Below the pieces are notes generated by a model. It was not told where the DNA came from. It was given only the letters and a program-made list of their open reading frames with translations, and searched no databases. The position numbers and the translations under genes were made by a program. 64,000 nucleotides of DNA from Aequorivita iocasae (GTDB lineage Bacteria; Bacteroidota; Bacteroidia; Flavobacteriales; Flavobacteriaceae), in contig NZ_CP068439.1 of assembly GCF_016757735.1 (NCBI RefSeq), positions 2,692,001 to 2,756,000 of the forward strand, written 5' to 3'. Below are positions 9,652 through 18,613 of the stretch, one piece after another (the first letter of the stretch is position 1; every line of letters begins with the position of its first letter).

Positions 9652-10233
9652 ATGAAAATAGCACTTATTAATTATGGAGCGGGTAACAGCCAAAGCATCA
9701 AATTTGCCTTGAAGAGACTGGGTTTTGAAGCAATTTTGAGCGATGAGGAAACTGAAATACGTAGTGCTGATAAAGTAATTTTTCCCGGCGTGGGCGAGGC
9801 GAGTAGCGCAATGCAAAAACTGAAGGTCTCAGGCCTGGACCAAGTCATTCCCACTTTAAAACAACCCGTTTTGGGCATTTGTTTGGGAATGCAGCTGCTC
9901 TGCAAATCTTCCGAAGAACGAAATACAAAGGGTTTGGGAGTTTTTGATGTGGAGGTAGTACGATTTCCCAAAGGTTTAAAAGTGCCGCAAATTGGTTGGA
10001 ATCAGATTTCAAATTTAAAAACCAGCTTGTTTGAGGGTATTTCAGAAAACGAGTTTATGTATTTGGTGCATAGTTTTTACGCTCCGCTCTGTAAAGAAGC
10101 TATTGCAATTTCAGAATACGGAATTCAATATGCATCGGCATTACAGAAGGATAATTTTTATGGTGTACAATTCCATCCCGAGAAAAGCAGTACCGCAGGT
10201 GAACATATCTTAAAGAACTTTTTAAAACTATAA
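9652..10233 (+). CDS. hisH: imidazole glycerol phosphate synthase glutaminase subunit HisH
   Basis: Class I glutamine amidotransferase that supplies ammonia to HisF. The 193-residue protein starts [12 protein letters not shown], the normal HisH N-terminus; an in-frame ATG at 9595 lies in repeat DNA and is not the start. It has the GICLGMQLL nucleophile elbow with the catalytic Cys, and the His/Glu pair in [11 protein letters not shown]. The stop is one base before the hisA start. Confidence 0.96.
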   Translation: MKIALINYGAGNSQSIKFALKRLGFEAILSDEETEIRSADKVIFPGVGEASSAMQKLKVSGLDQVIPTLKQPVLGICLGMQLLCKSSEERNTKGLGVFDVEVVRFPKGLKVPQIGWNQISNLKTSLFEGISENEFMYLVHSFYAPLCKEAIAISEYGIQYASALQKDNFYGVQFHPEKSSTAGEHILKNFLKL

Positions 10234-10234
10234 T

Positions 10235-10966
10235 ATGCGAATAATACCAGCAATAGATATTATTGACGGCAAATGTGTCCGACTTTCAAAAGGGGACTAC
10301 AGCACGAAAAAGATTTATAATGAAAACCCATTGGAGGTTGCAAAACAATTTGAAGCCCACGGGATAGAATATTTGCATTTGGTGGATTTGGACGGTGCGA
10401 AAAGTAAACACATTGTGAACCATAAGGTATTAGAGGAAATCGCTATAAACACTACTTTAAAGATTGATTTTGGTGGCGGGCTAAAAACAAGCAATGATTT
10501 GAGGATTGCCTTTGAATGTGGCGCCAACCAAATAACTGGCGGTAGTATCGCTGTAAAAAGCCCAGAAACCTTCAATGATTGGTTACAAACATTTGGAAGT
10601 GAAAAAATTATTTTGGGTGCGGATGCCAAAGATGAAAAAGTGGCAATTAGTGGATGGATGGAAGCTTCAAATTTAGAAGTAATTCCCTTTATACAGAAAT
10701 ATATGGAAAGTGGAATTGAATATGTAATCTGTACCGATATCAGTAAAGACGGAATGTTGCAAGGCCCCTCATTTGATTTGTATGAAAAAATCATTACTGA
10801 AACCAAAATAGTAAAACTGATTGCCTCTGGAGGAATTTCAACTTTTGAAGAACTGCCAAAACTTGCTGAAATAGGCTGTGAAGGAGTGATTATCGGCAAA
10901 GCGATTTATGAAAATAGAATTAACTTGAAACAACTTGAAAACTATATTTTGAACGACGAGATTTGA
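10235..10966 (+). CDS. hisA: ProFAR isomerase HisA
   Basis: A 243-residue (beta/alpha)8 barrel that isomerises ProFAR to PRFAR. It begins [21 protein letters not shown] with the catalytic Asp, and has the two phosphate-binding halves [11 protein letters not shown] and [11 protein letters not shown], and [13 protein letters not shown] with the second catalytic Asp. Placed directly after hisH. Its last codons already border the next micro-repeat tract. Confidence 0.96.
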   Translation: MRIIPAIDIIDGKCVRLSKGDYSTKKIYNENPLEVAKQFEAHGIEYLHLVDLDGAKSKHIVNHKVLEEIAINTTLKIDFGGGLKTSNDLRIAFECGANQITGGSIAVKSPETFNDWLQTFGSEKIILGADAKDEKVAISGWMEASNLEVIPFIQKYMESGIEYVICTDISKDGMLQGPSFDLYEKIITETKIVKLIASGGISTFEELPKLAEIGCEGVIIGKAIYENRINLKQLENYILNDEI

Positions 10967-11105
10967 GCTACGAGGTTTGAGCGACGAGCGACGAATGATG
11001 AGCGACGAGCGACGATTGACGAGCGACGATTGATGAACGATGAATAACGAATTCGAGCTACGAACGACGATCTATGAATGACGGGTTACGAGTTTTGAGG
11101 TGATA
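10952..11105 (+). repeat. degenerate ACGAGCG repeat tract after hisA
   Basis: About 150 bases of ACGAGCG, ACGATTG, ATGAACG and related 7-8 bp units. It starts at the last codons of hisA and separates hisA from the four-helix-bundle gene. The tract is the forward-oriented partner of the inverted tract at 11518-11585. Confidence 0.85.
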
Positions 11106-11156
11106 ATTTTAAGAAAATTATTAATTTGAACCAGTCTATTATTAAAACGAAGAGGT

Positions 11157-11504
11157 ACGCAAGATTTAAAAGCAAGAACTAAAAAGTTCACTTTGGACTG
11201 TTTGGGCCTATGTTCTAAAATTCCAAAGTCAAGGGAATTTGACTCAATTGTACGTCAACTTATTCGGTCATCGAGTTCTGTTGGCGCAAATTATCGCGCT
11301 GCAAACAGAGCAAAATCTGATCGTGATTTTATAAACAAGTTAAAAATTGTAGAAGAAGAAGCAGACGAAAGTATGTTTTGGTTGGAAATATTGTTAGAGA
11401 TCAATTCAAACAACACCGAAACTATAAAAAAATTAATCGATGAAAGTGATGAGTTGGTAGCAATAACAGTAGCTTCTATAAAAACCGCAAGAAAAAGATT
11501 ATGA
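11157..11504 (+). CDS. four-helix bundle protein (23S rRNA intervening-sequence type), start codon ACG or decayed
   Basis: A member of the small helical family first met in intervening sequences of 23S rRNA genes; the function is not established. The conserved body is present: IVRQLIRSSSSVGANYRAA, DFINKLKIVEEEADESMFWLEILLE. The only conventional start, TTG at 11193, would cut off the family N-terminus QDLKARTKKFTLD, which is open in frame just upstream. There the codon where an ATG is expected is ACG (11157), directly after AGAGGT, which looks like a ribosome binding site. Either ACG is used, or an ATG was lost and the gene is silent. It sits inside the his operon, between repeat tracts of opposite orientation. 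Confidence 0.7.
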   Translation, partial: TQDLKARTKKFTLDCLGLCSKIPKSREFDSIVRQLIRSSSSVGANYRAANRAKSDRDFINKLKIVEEEADESMFWLEILLEINSNNTETIKKLIDESDELVAITVASIKTARKRL

Positions 11505-11517
11505 TAAATATTTCCAA

Positions 11518-11585
11518 ATCCCGTCGTTCATCGCTCGTACCTCAAACTTCAATTCGGCGCTCGGCGTTCGTAACTCGTACTTCTT
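11518..11585 (-). repeat. inverted ACGAGCG repeat tract before hisF
   Basis: CGTCGTTCATCGCTCGTACC and following units are the reverse complement of the ACGAGCG family. Together with the forward tract at 10952-11105 it frames the four-helix-bundle gene. GAGGTACG at 11152-11159 and CGTACCTC at about 11535-11542 are exact inverted copies. Confidence 0.8.
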
Positions 11586-12419
11586 ATGTTAACTAAACGA
11601 ATAATCCCCTGCTTGGATATAAAAAACGGCAGAACCGTAAAGGGAATCAATTTTCTCGATTTGCGCGACGCCGGCGACCCTGTTGAGTTGGCAAAGTTCT
11701 ATTCTGAAAACGGGGCAGACGAATTGGTTTTTTTGGATATTTCAGCAACCGAGGAACGAAGAAGAACCTTAGCTGAATTAGTTTTAAAAGTTGCTGAAAC
11801 CATTAATATTCCCTTTACCGTTGGGGGTGGTATTTCTTCCGTCGAAGATGTGGAAATCCTTTTGAACAATGGCGCCGATAAGATTTCGGTGAATTCGTCT
11901 GCTGTAAGAAACCCACAATTGATAAACGAGTTGGCTTCAAGGTTTGGTTCACAATGTATCGTTGTGGCCATTGACGCTAAACAAATTCAAGGCAAATGGA
12001 AAGTACATTTGATGGGAGGGAAGAAGCCTACGGAACTAGATCTTTTTGAATGGGCTAAAGAGGTAGAAAAACGTGGTGCGGGCGAAATCCTTTTCACTTC
12101 TATGGATCACGACGGCACCAAAAACGGTTTTGCAAACGATGCTTTGGCAAAGCTTTCAACAGCACTGAACATTCCGATAATTGCCTCCGGTGGAGCGGGA
12201 ACGATTCAGCATTTTGCCGATACTTTTATTAAAGGAAAAGCAGATGCCGCCTTGGCAGCCAGTGTGTTTCATTTTAAGAAAATCATTATTTCCGAATTAA
12301 AGAATAAACTGAAAACCCAGGGAATAGCTGTTCGAAGTACGAGATGCGAGCGACGAACTACGAACGACGAACTACGAGCGACGAACTACGAGCGACGAGT
12401 GAAGAGCGACGAAGTTTGA
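11586..12419 (+). CDS. hisF: imidazole glycerol phosphate synthase cyclase subunit HisF, with repeat-encoded C-terminal tail
   Basis: A (beta/alpha)8-barrel enzyme that with HisH makes IGP and AICAR. The N-terminus [20 protein letters not shown] carries the catalytic Asp; VGGGISS and ASGGAGT bind the two phosphates; [11 protein letters not shown] holds the second catalytic Asp. The normal protein ends near TQGIAVR, about residue 250. Here the frame continues for about 27 further residues rich in Arg, Glu and Thr, ending at residue 277. This tail is encoded entirely by the ACGAGCG micro-repeat tract, which evidently replaced the native stop codon. Confidence 0.95.
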   Translation: MLTKRIIPCLDIKNGRTVKGINFLDLRDAGDPVELAKFYSENGADELVFLDISATEERRRTLAELVLKVAETINIPFTVGGGISSVEDVEILLNNGADKISVNSSAVRNPQLINELASRFGSQCIVVAIDAKQIQGKWKVHLMGGKKPTELDLFEWAKEVEKRGAGEILFTSMDHDGTKNGFANDALAKLSTALNIPIIASGGAGTIQHFADTFIKGKADAALAASVFHFKKIIISELKNKLKTQGIAVRSTRCERRTTNDELRATNYERRVKSDEV

Positions 12420-12560
12420 ATAATAAAATGAAATACGAAATGGGAAATACGAAATGGGAAATACGAAATGGGAAATACGAAATGGGAAATACGAAATACG
12501 AATTACGAAATACGAGATGCGAACGACGAACGACGAGCGACGAGCGACGAAGGATAGTTA
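12332..12560 (+). repeat. micro-repeat tract spanning the 3' end of hisF and the gap to hisIE
   Basis: Two sub-families are adjacent. 12332-12415 is ACGAACT/ACGAGCG (period 7-8) and is translated as the tail of HisF. 12430-12505 contains four near-exact copies of the 14-mer TACGAAATGGGAAA, followed by more ACGAACG/ACGAGCG units up to 12555. The open frame of 82 codons that runs through it has no other support as a gene. Confidence 0.88.
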
Positions 12561-12575
12561 AACAAAAAACAAACA

Positions 12576-13181
12576 ATGAATATAGATTTTAAAAAAGACA
12601 GGGACGGCCTTGTGCCCGCAATCATTCAGGATGATTTAACAAGTAAAGTGCTGATGCTTGGGTATATGAACGAGGAGGCTTTTTTGAAAACCAATCAATC
12701 AAAAAAGGTTACTTTCTTTAGTAGAAGCAAGCAAAGACTTTGGACAAAAGGAGAGGAAAGCGGTAATTTCCTGAAACTTGTCTCCATTGCTTTGGATTGC
12801 GACAATGACGCGCTCTTAATAAAAGTAAATCCTACGGGGCCTGTTTGCCACAAAGGAACTGACACTTGCTGGGAGGAAGATAATGTTTCTAGTTTTGGCT
12901 TTCTTTCAGATCTGGAAAACATCATTCAAAACAGAAAAAGGAATTCTGAAAATGAAGATTCCTACATAGCATCCCTTTTTCGAAAGGGCATCAATAAAAT
13001 TGCGCAAAAAGTAGGCGAGGAGGCCGTGGAAGTGGTGATTGAAGCAAAGGACAATAATGACAATTTGTTTCTCAATGAAAGTGCCGACCTGCTCTTTCAC
13101 TATATGATTTTGCTTCAGGCAAAGGGTTTTACCTTAAGCGATGTGGAGAAAACACTTCGGCAACGCCATAAAATGGAATAA
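12576..13181 (+). CDS. hisIE: bifunctional phosphoribosyl-AMP cyclohydrolase / phosphoribosyl-ATP pyrophosphatase HisIE
   Basis: A 201-residue fusion for the second and third pathway steps. The N-terminal HisI half has MLGYMNEEAF, FFSRSKQRLWTKGEESGN and the zinc-binding CDNDALL and CHKGTDTCW segments; the C-terminal HisE half (from about residue 105) has KVGEEAVEVVIEAKD and ADLLFHYMILL. It is the last his gene; the next gene follows after 43 bases without an obvious terminator. Confidence 0.96.
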   Translation: MNIDFKKDRDGLVPAIIQDDLTSKVLMLGYMNEEAFLKTNQSKKVTFFSRSKQRLWTKGEESGNFLKLVSIALDCDNDALLIKVNPTGPVCHKGTDTCWEEDNVSSFGFLSDLENIIQNRKRNSENEDSYIASLFRKGINKIAQKVGEEAVEVVIEAKDNNDNLFLNESADLLFHYMILLQAKGFTLSDVEKTLRQRHKME

Positions 13182-13224
13182 TCTTTTTACTTTTTCCTAC
13201 CTTTAAAAAATAATCAACTTTTTT

Positions 13225-14313
13225 ATGGCCGCACGAAGAAGAAAAAAAACACAAACCACAAAAATACAGCCCAAAAGGGCAAGAAACCTTTCCCCGGGAA
13301 CGGTAACCTATACCGGTAAAAAAACTACTACGGTTACGAAACTGGACATTATAGATTATTCCAAGGAGCATTATGACCGTTTTGAGACCAACAATATACA
13401 AGAGGCTTTTACGTATGAGGATTCTGCCAATATTACGTGGATTAACGTAAACGGTCTTAGCAATACCGATGACATTGTTACTTTAGGCAACCATTTTGAA
13501 TTGCACCCACTAATACAGGAAGATATAGTTACCACTAACCAACGCCCAAAAATTGACGAGTACGAAGAGTATTTATTTATTGTTTTCAAAATGTTGCACT
13601 ATGATGATGCGGAACAGCTTATAAACGAGCATATAAGTATGGTTATTGGAAAGGATTACGTCATTACTTTCCAAGAGGCCGAGGGCGATGTTTTTGGAGA
13701 CCTGCGTGATCGCCTTGCGCATGGTAGGGGAAGAATAAGAGGCTTGGGTTCAGACTATCTTATGTTTGCCATTATGGATGCGGTGGTAGATAATTATTTC
13801 ACCGTTATTGAATTTTTAAGCAATAAAGTGGAAATACTTGAGGATAAACTTTTTGATGACAAGGAAGATGAAAATATAACCGAGGAAATCCAAGAGCTTA
13901 AAAAAGAAATACTAAGAATCAGAAAGGCAGTAGTGCCGCTTCGAGAGGTAGTAAATAGACTGGAAAAAATAGAAAACTCGCTTATTAATGAACGCACCAA
14001 CAAATACATTCGCGATCTCTATGACCACATTATTCAAGTAAACGAAAGTGTTGAAATATATAGGGATATGATCTGGGGCTTAATGGATATGTACATGACC
14101 ACCATTAGCAACAAAATGAACGAGGTGATGAAGGTGCTTACCATTATGGCTTCCATTTTTATCCCCCTCACTTTTATGGCAGGTATTTACGGGATGAATT
14201 TTGAACATATGCCCGAACTGCACTATAGATACGGCTATTACTACCTTTGGGGGGCCATGATTTTGGTGTTTTTTGGATTGCTTTGGTATTTTAAAAGAAA
14301 GAAATGGTTGTAA
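13225..14313 (+). CDS. corA: magnesium/cobalt transporter CorA
   Basis: A 362-residue CorA-family channel. The long N-terminal cytoplasmic part is followed by two C-terminal membrane helices; the first ends with the signature YGMNF, which forms the mouth of the pore, and a short loop (EHMPELHYRY) leads to the second. The C-terminus is basic (FKRKKWL), as usual. The first 25 residues are very Lys/Arg-rich. It follows hisIE by 43 bases and could share its transcript. Confidence 0.93.
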   Translation: MAARRRKKTQTTKIQPKRARNLSPGTVTYTGKKTTTVTKLDIIDYSKEHYDRFETNNIQEAFTYEDSANITWINVNGLSNTDDIVTLGNHFELHPLIQEDIVTTNQRPKIDEYEEYLFIVFKMLHYDDAEQLINEHISMVIGKDYVITFQEAEGDVFGDLRDRLAHGRGRIRGLGSDYLMFAIMDAVVDNYFTVIEFLSNKVEILEDKLFDDKEDENITEEIQELKKEILRIRKAVVPLREVVNRLEKIENSLINERTNKYIRDLYDHIIQVNESVEIYRDMIWGLMDMYMTTISNKMNEVMKVLTIMASIFIPLTFMAGIYGMNFEHMPELHYRYGYYYLWGAMILVFFGLLWYFKRKKWL

Positions 14314-14405
14314 CGCAGTCCGACTTACACCCTAGGTTGAATGTTTAATTGTTTATTTATGTAAGGGTTTAACTGGTGGATAGTTCGTCGCTTGTACCTC
14401 GTAAC

Positions 14406-15161
14406 TTACCTTTTCTCAGAATCTAGAACATGCTCCAGAACCTCCCAAACAGTTTCAGCGACTATCTTATGACCCTCTGCCGTAGGATGAATTCCATCAT
14501 TTTGGTTTAGCTTTTTAACTCCGCCAACGTCCTTTAAAATAAAAGGAATGAAGGCAATATTATTTTCTGCAGCCAGATCAGCAAAGATGGCGCGAAACTG
14601 CGTGGTATAATCCTGCCCCATATTGGGGGGCAACTGCATTCCTGCCAACACAATCTTTGTCTCGGGGCTTTTCGTTTTAACGGCGTCTATTATTGCTTGT
14701 AGATTAGCTTTGGTTTCAGAAATAGGCACGCCTCGCAGCCCGTCATTTGCACCGAGTTCCAAAACAAATATATCTATGTTCTGATTGAGGATCCAGTTGA
14801 TTCTGCTTTTGCCGCCGGCGGAAGTTTCCCCGCTAACCCCAGAGTTTATTACTTCATAATTCAAACCCAAGGAGTCAATTTTAGATTGGATAATTCCTGG
14901 AAAAGCATCATTGGTATCATCCAGACCATAGCCAGCAGTTATACTATCCCCAAAAAATAAAATGGTCTTGCTAGAGGTATTTTCCGAAGTTTCAGTTTCG
15001 TTAGGGGTATTTTCGTTCGCTTCTATTGCAGATTTTGATTTTGTGTCATTTCCACAGGATAACAGTATAAAAACAAGTAAGAAATAACAAAACTTTAAGA
15101 GGTACTTCGACTTGGAACCTATTGTATTTAAAAGGGTTTGCGTAATTTTGAAATTCGGCAT
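14406..15161 (-). CDS. GDSL/SGNH-type esterase (TesA-like), lipoprotein
   Basis: SGNH hydrolase with all four blocks: FFGDSITAGYG (Ser), SGVSGETSAGG (Gly), LELGANDGLRG (Asn) and DGIHPTAEGH (Asp/His). The hydrophobic segment before LLSC (about residues 24-36) is a lipoprotein signal, so it should be anchored on the outer side of a membrane. An N-terminal extension before the signal suggests that translation may start at a later codon. It is divergent from a YbbA/YbbP-type ABC system; the same three genes stand together in E. coli (tesA, ybbA, ybbP), which supports the assignment as an arylesterase/lysophospholipase. Confidence 0.88.
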   Translation of the reverse strand: MPNFKITQTLLNTIGSKSKYLLKFCYFLLVFILLSCGNDTKSKSAIEANENTPNETETSENTSSKTILFFGDSITAGYGLDDTNDAFPGIIQSKIDSLGLNYEVINSGVSGETSAGGKSRINWILNQNIDIFVLELGANDGLRGVPISETKANLQAIIDAVKTKSPETKIVLAGMQLPPNMGQDYTTQFRAIFADLAAENNIAFIPFILKDVGGVKKLNQNDGIHPTAEGHKIVAETVWEVLEHVLDSEKR

Positions 15162-15281
15162 AAGGCGGCGGTTTATTAATAAAAATGAGTTCTCTCCCGA
15201 AATTTGGACAGCACTCGAACTAACATTGAAAAACTATAACGAGTTTTCGATTGCGCTCGAACAGATATATAAAAAATTTAA

Positions 15282-15971
15282 ATGACAAAGATATTAAAGA
15301 TTAACGGGCTGGAGAAAACTTATAAAAGCGGTTCGAAGCAATTAACGGTTCTTCATGATGTTTCCTTTGAAGTGGAAAAAGGCCAAATATTTTCCATCGT
15401 AGGCCCTTCGGGTAGTGGCAAGACTACTTTGCTGGGCCTATCCGCAGGCTTAGACACCCCGAGCGCAGGTAGTGTGGAATTATGCGGACATAATTTAAGT
15501 AGCCTCAATGAAGATGAACGCGCACAACTGCGCAATGAGGAAGTGGGGTTTATTTTTCAGGATTTTCAGCTCCTGCCAACCCTAACGGCCCTTGAAAACG
15601 TTAGCGTGCCTTTAGAACTGCAAGGGACTCATAAGGCTGTTAGCAGAGCAAAGGAACTTTTAGAAAAAGTAGGCTTGGGAGACCGCACACATCATTATCC
15701 GTCACAACTATCCGGTGGCGAGCAACAGCGGGTAGCAGTGGCAAGGGCATTTTCAAACAAACCTTCAATTTTATTTGCAGACGAACCTACCGGCAATCTG
15801 GACCAAGAAACTGGTGAGAAAGTAATACAGCTACTCTTTGACCTCAATAAAGAAGCCGGAACTACGCTCGTGATTATTACCCACGACTTAGATTTAGCTG
15901 CAAGGACCCAACAAATTTTAAGATTGAAGGGCGGCAGAATTTTAACTAATAAAACAACTGTTACAATTTGA
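15282..15971 (+). CDS. ABC transporter ATP-binding protein (YbbA/LolD type)
   Basis: A 229-residue ABC ATPase of the MacB/LolD group. Walker A is GPSGSGKTT, Q-loop FIFQDFQLLP, signature LSGGEQQRVAVARA, Walker B ILFADEPTGNLD, switch His in IITHDL. Proteins of this group power mechanotransmission through FtsX-type permeases instead of classical transport. Its stop overlaps the start of the permease gene by four bases, so the two make one complex. Confidence 0.93.
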   Translation: MTKILKINGLEKTYKSGSKQLTVLHDVSFEVEKGQIFSIVGPSGSGKTTLLGLSAGLDTPSAGSVELCGHNLSSLNEDERAQLRNEEVGFIFQDFQLLPTLTALENVSVPLELQGTHKAVSRAKELLEKVGLGDRTHHYPSQLSGGEQQRVAVARAFSNKPSILFADEPTGNLDQETGEKVIQLLFDLNKEAGTTLVIITHDLDLAARTQQILRLKGGRILTNKTTVTI

Positions 15972-18508
15972 ACAAGCCCCAGTTAAAACCAAAGTTACAT
16001 ACAGCTTGGCTATTGAAAATGGCTTGGCGCGATGCCAAGGCAAGTAAGGCACGGCTGTTGCTTTTTATGGCATCCATTATCTTAGGGATTGCGGCTGTTG
16101 TTTCCATTCAGTTATTTAGCCAAAACCTTACCGATAATATCCAACGGCAATCAAAATCATTGATGGGGGCCGATTTTCTTATAGATACCGATCAGCTTCC
16201 CAGTGAACGCGCACAAGCAATTATTGATTCCCTAAAACCCGATGCTTCAGAAGTAAACTTTGTATCAATGGTAGCTTTTCCCAAGAACAAGGGCACCAAA
16301 TTAGTTCGCGTACGTGGTTTGCAAGGCGATTTTCCTTTTTACGGAAATATTGATACACAGCCCGTTACAGCCGCTACTTCTTATCAAGGTTTAGGGGGCG
16401 CTTTAGTAGACGCCACTTTGATGTTGCAATACAACTTGACGGCAGGCGATTCCATTAAAGTAGGCGAAATAACTTTGCCCATAACGGGCGCATTAAACGC
16501 TATTCCCGGTAATAACGCGGTCTCCAGCTCAGTAGCGCCCTTAGTAATAATTCCGTATAGGCTGGTTGCCGACACTGAATTGTTACAGTTTGGAAGCCGA
16601 AAGGAATACCAGTTTTATTACAAACAGCCCAATACAGACCTTGTAGCTTTGGAAGTTCAATTGCAGCCCATGCTCGAGGCAGAAAACGCAGATCTGGATA
16701 CCCATACCAGCACTAGCAGCCGTTTGGGGCGCAGGTATGATAATGTTGGTTCGTTTCTCAACCTTACTGCTTTCATTGCACTATTGCTGGGTTGTGTGGG
16801 GATTGCCAGCTCAGTGAATATTTACATCAAGGAAAAGATAAAGCCGATCGCCATCCTAAAATGTCTGGGCGCATCCAGAAAACAAAGCTTTTTGATTTTT
16901 CTGATTCAGATTGCTGGAATTGGAATTTTGGGAGGTTTTATAGGAACGCTGATCGGAATAGGGCTACAGGAGCTTTTCCCTATTGTATTAAAAGAGTTTC
17001 TGCCTTTTGATTTAACTATTAGTATCACTGCCCAACCCATAATCATGGGTATTCTCTTGGGCTTGGTAATGTCTGTATTATTTGCCTTACTGCCTTTATT
17101 ACGCACATGGTATGTTTCGCCCCTGGAAGTACTGCGCTATAGCGGGGAATCCTCAAAACAGTCCAAAAAAGCCACCTATGGAGTTATTGTTGTGGTTGTT
17201 TTGTTTTTATTTGCCTTTTCGTATTGGTTACTTAAAGATTGGTTGTTTGCAATGGCCTTTATAGGTGGTGTTTTTTTAACCTTCGGGCTGCTTGCAGGTA
17301 TTGCAACGGGTACCATGAAATTGGTAAAAAATTATTTTCCAAAGGGTGCAAGTTTTACCACACGTCAAAGCCTTCTGAATTTATTCCGACCCAACAATCA
17401 AACCATCGTATTGCTGGTAGCTATTGGCTTGGGCACCTTTTTAATCAGTACATTATATTTCACCAAGGATATTTTATTGAATAAAGCCACGCTGGGCCAA
17501 ACCGCTGAAAGTGCAAACCTCATTACTATAGACGTGCAACCCGCGCAGGTAAAAGAGGTAATAAATACTTTTAAGGCCCATGATCTAGAAGTATTAAATA
17601 ATATTCCGCTAGTTACTATGCGGATGCACAGTATTAAAAATGAATTGGTAAGCAGCATTCGCACAGATACTACAGCCCAAATAAAAGACTGGTTATTAAA
17701 TCATGAGTTTAGAACCACCTATCGCAGTACCCTTACCCATTCCGAAGAGATTGTAGCAGGGGAGTGGGTGGGTGTGCAAAAGCTTGATGATACCGTTAAA
17801 ATTTCTATCTCCGAAAATTTAGCCGAAGATGCCAATGTAACGCTAGGCGACGCCTTGATTTTTAATGTGCAGGGCGTACTTATGGAAACTGTTATTGGCA
17901 GTATTCGGAAAGTGGATTGGACAAGCCTGCAGCCCAATTTCTCTATCGTTTTTCCTAAAGGGGTCCTGGAATATGCACCACAGTTTAATGTATTGTCAAC
18001 CTATACGCCCACCGAGGAAAGCTCGGCTAAGCTGCAACGCGACTTGGTCACTAAATTCCCCAATGTATCCGTTATAGATCTAAGGCAGGTGTTCAGTGTA
18101 ATAGAAGATATACTGGATAAGATAACTTGGATTATCAACTTTATGGCATTTTTCAGTATCCTTACCGGGATTATTGTTTTGATAGGCTCCGTACGGACCA
18201 GCAAATACCAGCGCATAAAGGAAAGCGTCTTGCTGCGCACCTTGGGTGCCAAAAACAAACAGATACTAAACATAACCGCCCTGGAATATCTATTTCTGGG
18301 AATTTTGGGCAGTCTATTGGGGGTTCTTTTGGCCTTGCTTAGCAGCTTACTCTTGGCGGTATTTTTATTTGAGGAACCCTTTATTCCCTCGCTTATACCT
18401 TTCTTGGTTTTCTTACCGGGTATTTCCCTATTGGTTTTGGGGATAGGGTTGAGCAATATTCGTGAGGTTTTACGGAGTTCACCTTTGGAGATGCTACGGA
18501 GGAGTTAG
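15968..18508 (+). CDS. FtsX-family ABC permease (YbbP-like)
   Basis: An 846-residue permease with one N-terminal membrane helix (LLLFMASIILGIAAVVSIQLF), a large periplasmic domain, a first FtsX block with helices around residues 260-390, a second pair and domain, and a last FtsX block near 720-830. The repeat of the segment SPLEVLR/SPLEMLR after each block is typical of 10-helix YbbP-type permeases. The start is taken as TTG, overlapping the ATPase stop; an ATG at 16019 is the alternative. Likely works with the upstream ATPase and the neighbouring esterase on membrane lipids or envelope molecules (inferred). Confidence 0.88.
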   Translation: MNKPQLKPKLHTAWLLKMAWRDAKASKARLLLFMASIILGIAAVVSIQLFSQNLTDNIQRQSKSLMGADFLIDTDQLPSERAQAIIDSLKPDASEVNFVSMVAFPKNKGTKLVRVRGLQGDFPFYGNIDTQPVTAATSYQGLGGALVDATLMLQYNLTAGDSIKVGEITLPITGALNAIPGNNAVSSSVAPLVIIPYRLVADTELLQFGSRKEYQFYYKQPNTDLVALEVQLQPMLEAENADLDTHTSTSSRLGRRYDNVGSFLNLTAFIALLLGCVGIASSVNIYIKEKIKPIAILKCLGASRKQSFLIFLIQIAGIGILGGFIGTLIGIGLQELFPIVLKEFLPFDLTISITAQPIIMGILLGLVMSVLFALLPLLRTWYVSPLEVLRYSGESSKQSKKATYGVIVVVVLFLFAFSYWLLKDWLFAMAFIGGVFLTFGLLAGIATGTMKLVKNYFPKGASFTTRQSLLNLFRPNNQTIVLLVAIGLGTFLISTLYFTKDILLNKATLGQTAESANLITIDVQPAQVKEVINTFKAHDLEVLNNIPLVTMRMHSIKNELVSSIRTDTTAQIKDWLLNHEFRTTYRSTLTHSEEIVAGEWVGVQKLDDTVKISISENLAEDANVTLGDALIFNVQGVLMETVIGSIRKVDWTSLQPNFSIVFPKGVLEYAPQFNVLSTYTPTEESSAKLQRDLVTKFPNVSVIDLRQVFSVIEDILDKITWIINFMAFFSILTGIIVLIGSVRTSKYQRIKESVLLRTLGAKNKQILNITALEYLFLGILGSLLGVLLALLSSLLLAVFLFEEPFIPSLIPFLVFLPGISLLVLGIGLSNIREVLRSSPLEMLRRS

Positions 18509-18585
18509 GTGTGAGACGGGAGACGTGAGTCGTTTACCGTGGGGAGGAAGTCTGTTCTCTGTTGTCTGTTGTCTGTTGTCTGTTC
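18508..18585 (+). repeat. TCTGTTG micro-repeats and GAGACG/GTGAG tract
   Basis: After the permease stop there are GTGAGACGGGAGACGTGAG-like units and then four copies of TCTGTTG (period 7). This is another member of the heptamer-type intergenic repeats seen throughout the window. Confidence 0.75.
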
Positions 18586-18613
18586 TGAATTTCTTATATC
18601 ATCAAGAAAATAC

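Noticed and set aside
12358-12576. 72-codon minus-strand frame opposite the same repeats
   Set aside because: The apparent hydrophobic pattern (FRNSYFVFPISYFPF) is only the complement of the repeat units.
12344-12592. 82-codon frame downstream of hisF on the plus strand
   Set aside because: It is made of translated micro-repeats (RRTTSDE, KYEMGNTKWEIRNG) and overlaps the hisIE start; no independent sign of a gene.
15148-15285. 45-codon frame from a TTG, ending in an ATGA overlap with the YbbA-type gene
   Set aside because: The helical-looking sequence (FSPEIWTALELTLKNYNEFS) is suggestive, but it overlaps the start of the divergent esterase gene, has only a TTG start and no recognised family, so it was not listed as a gene.
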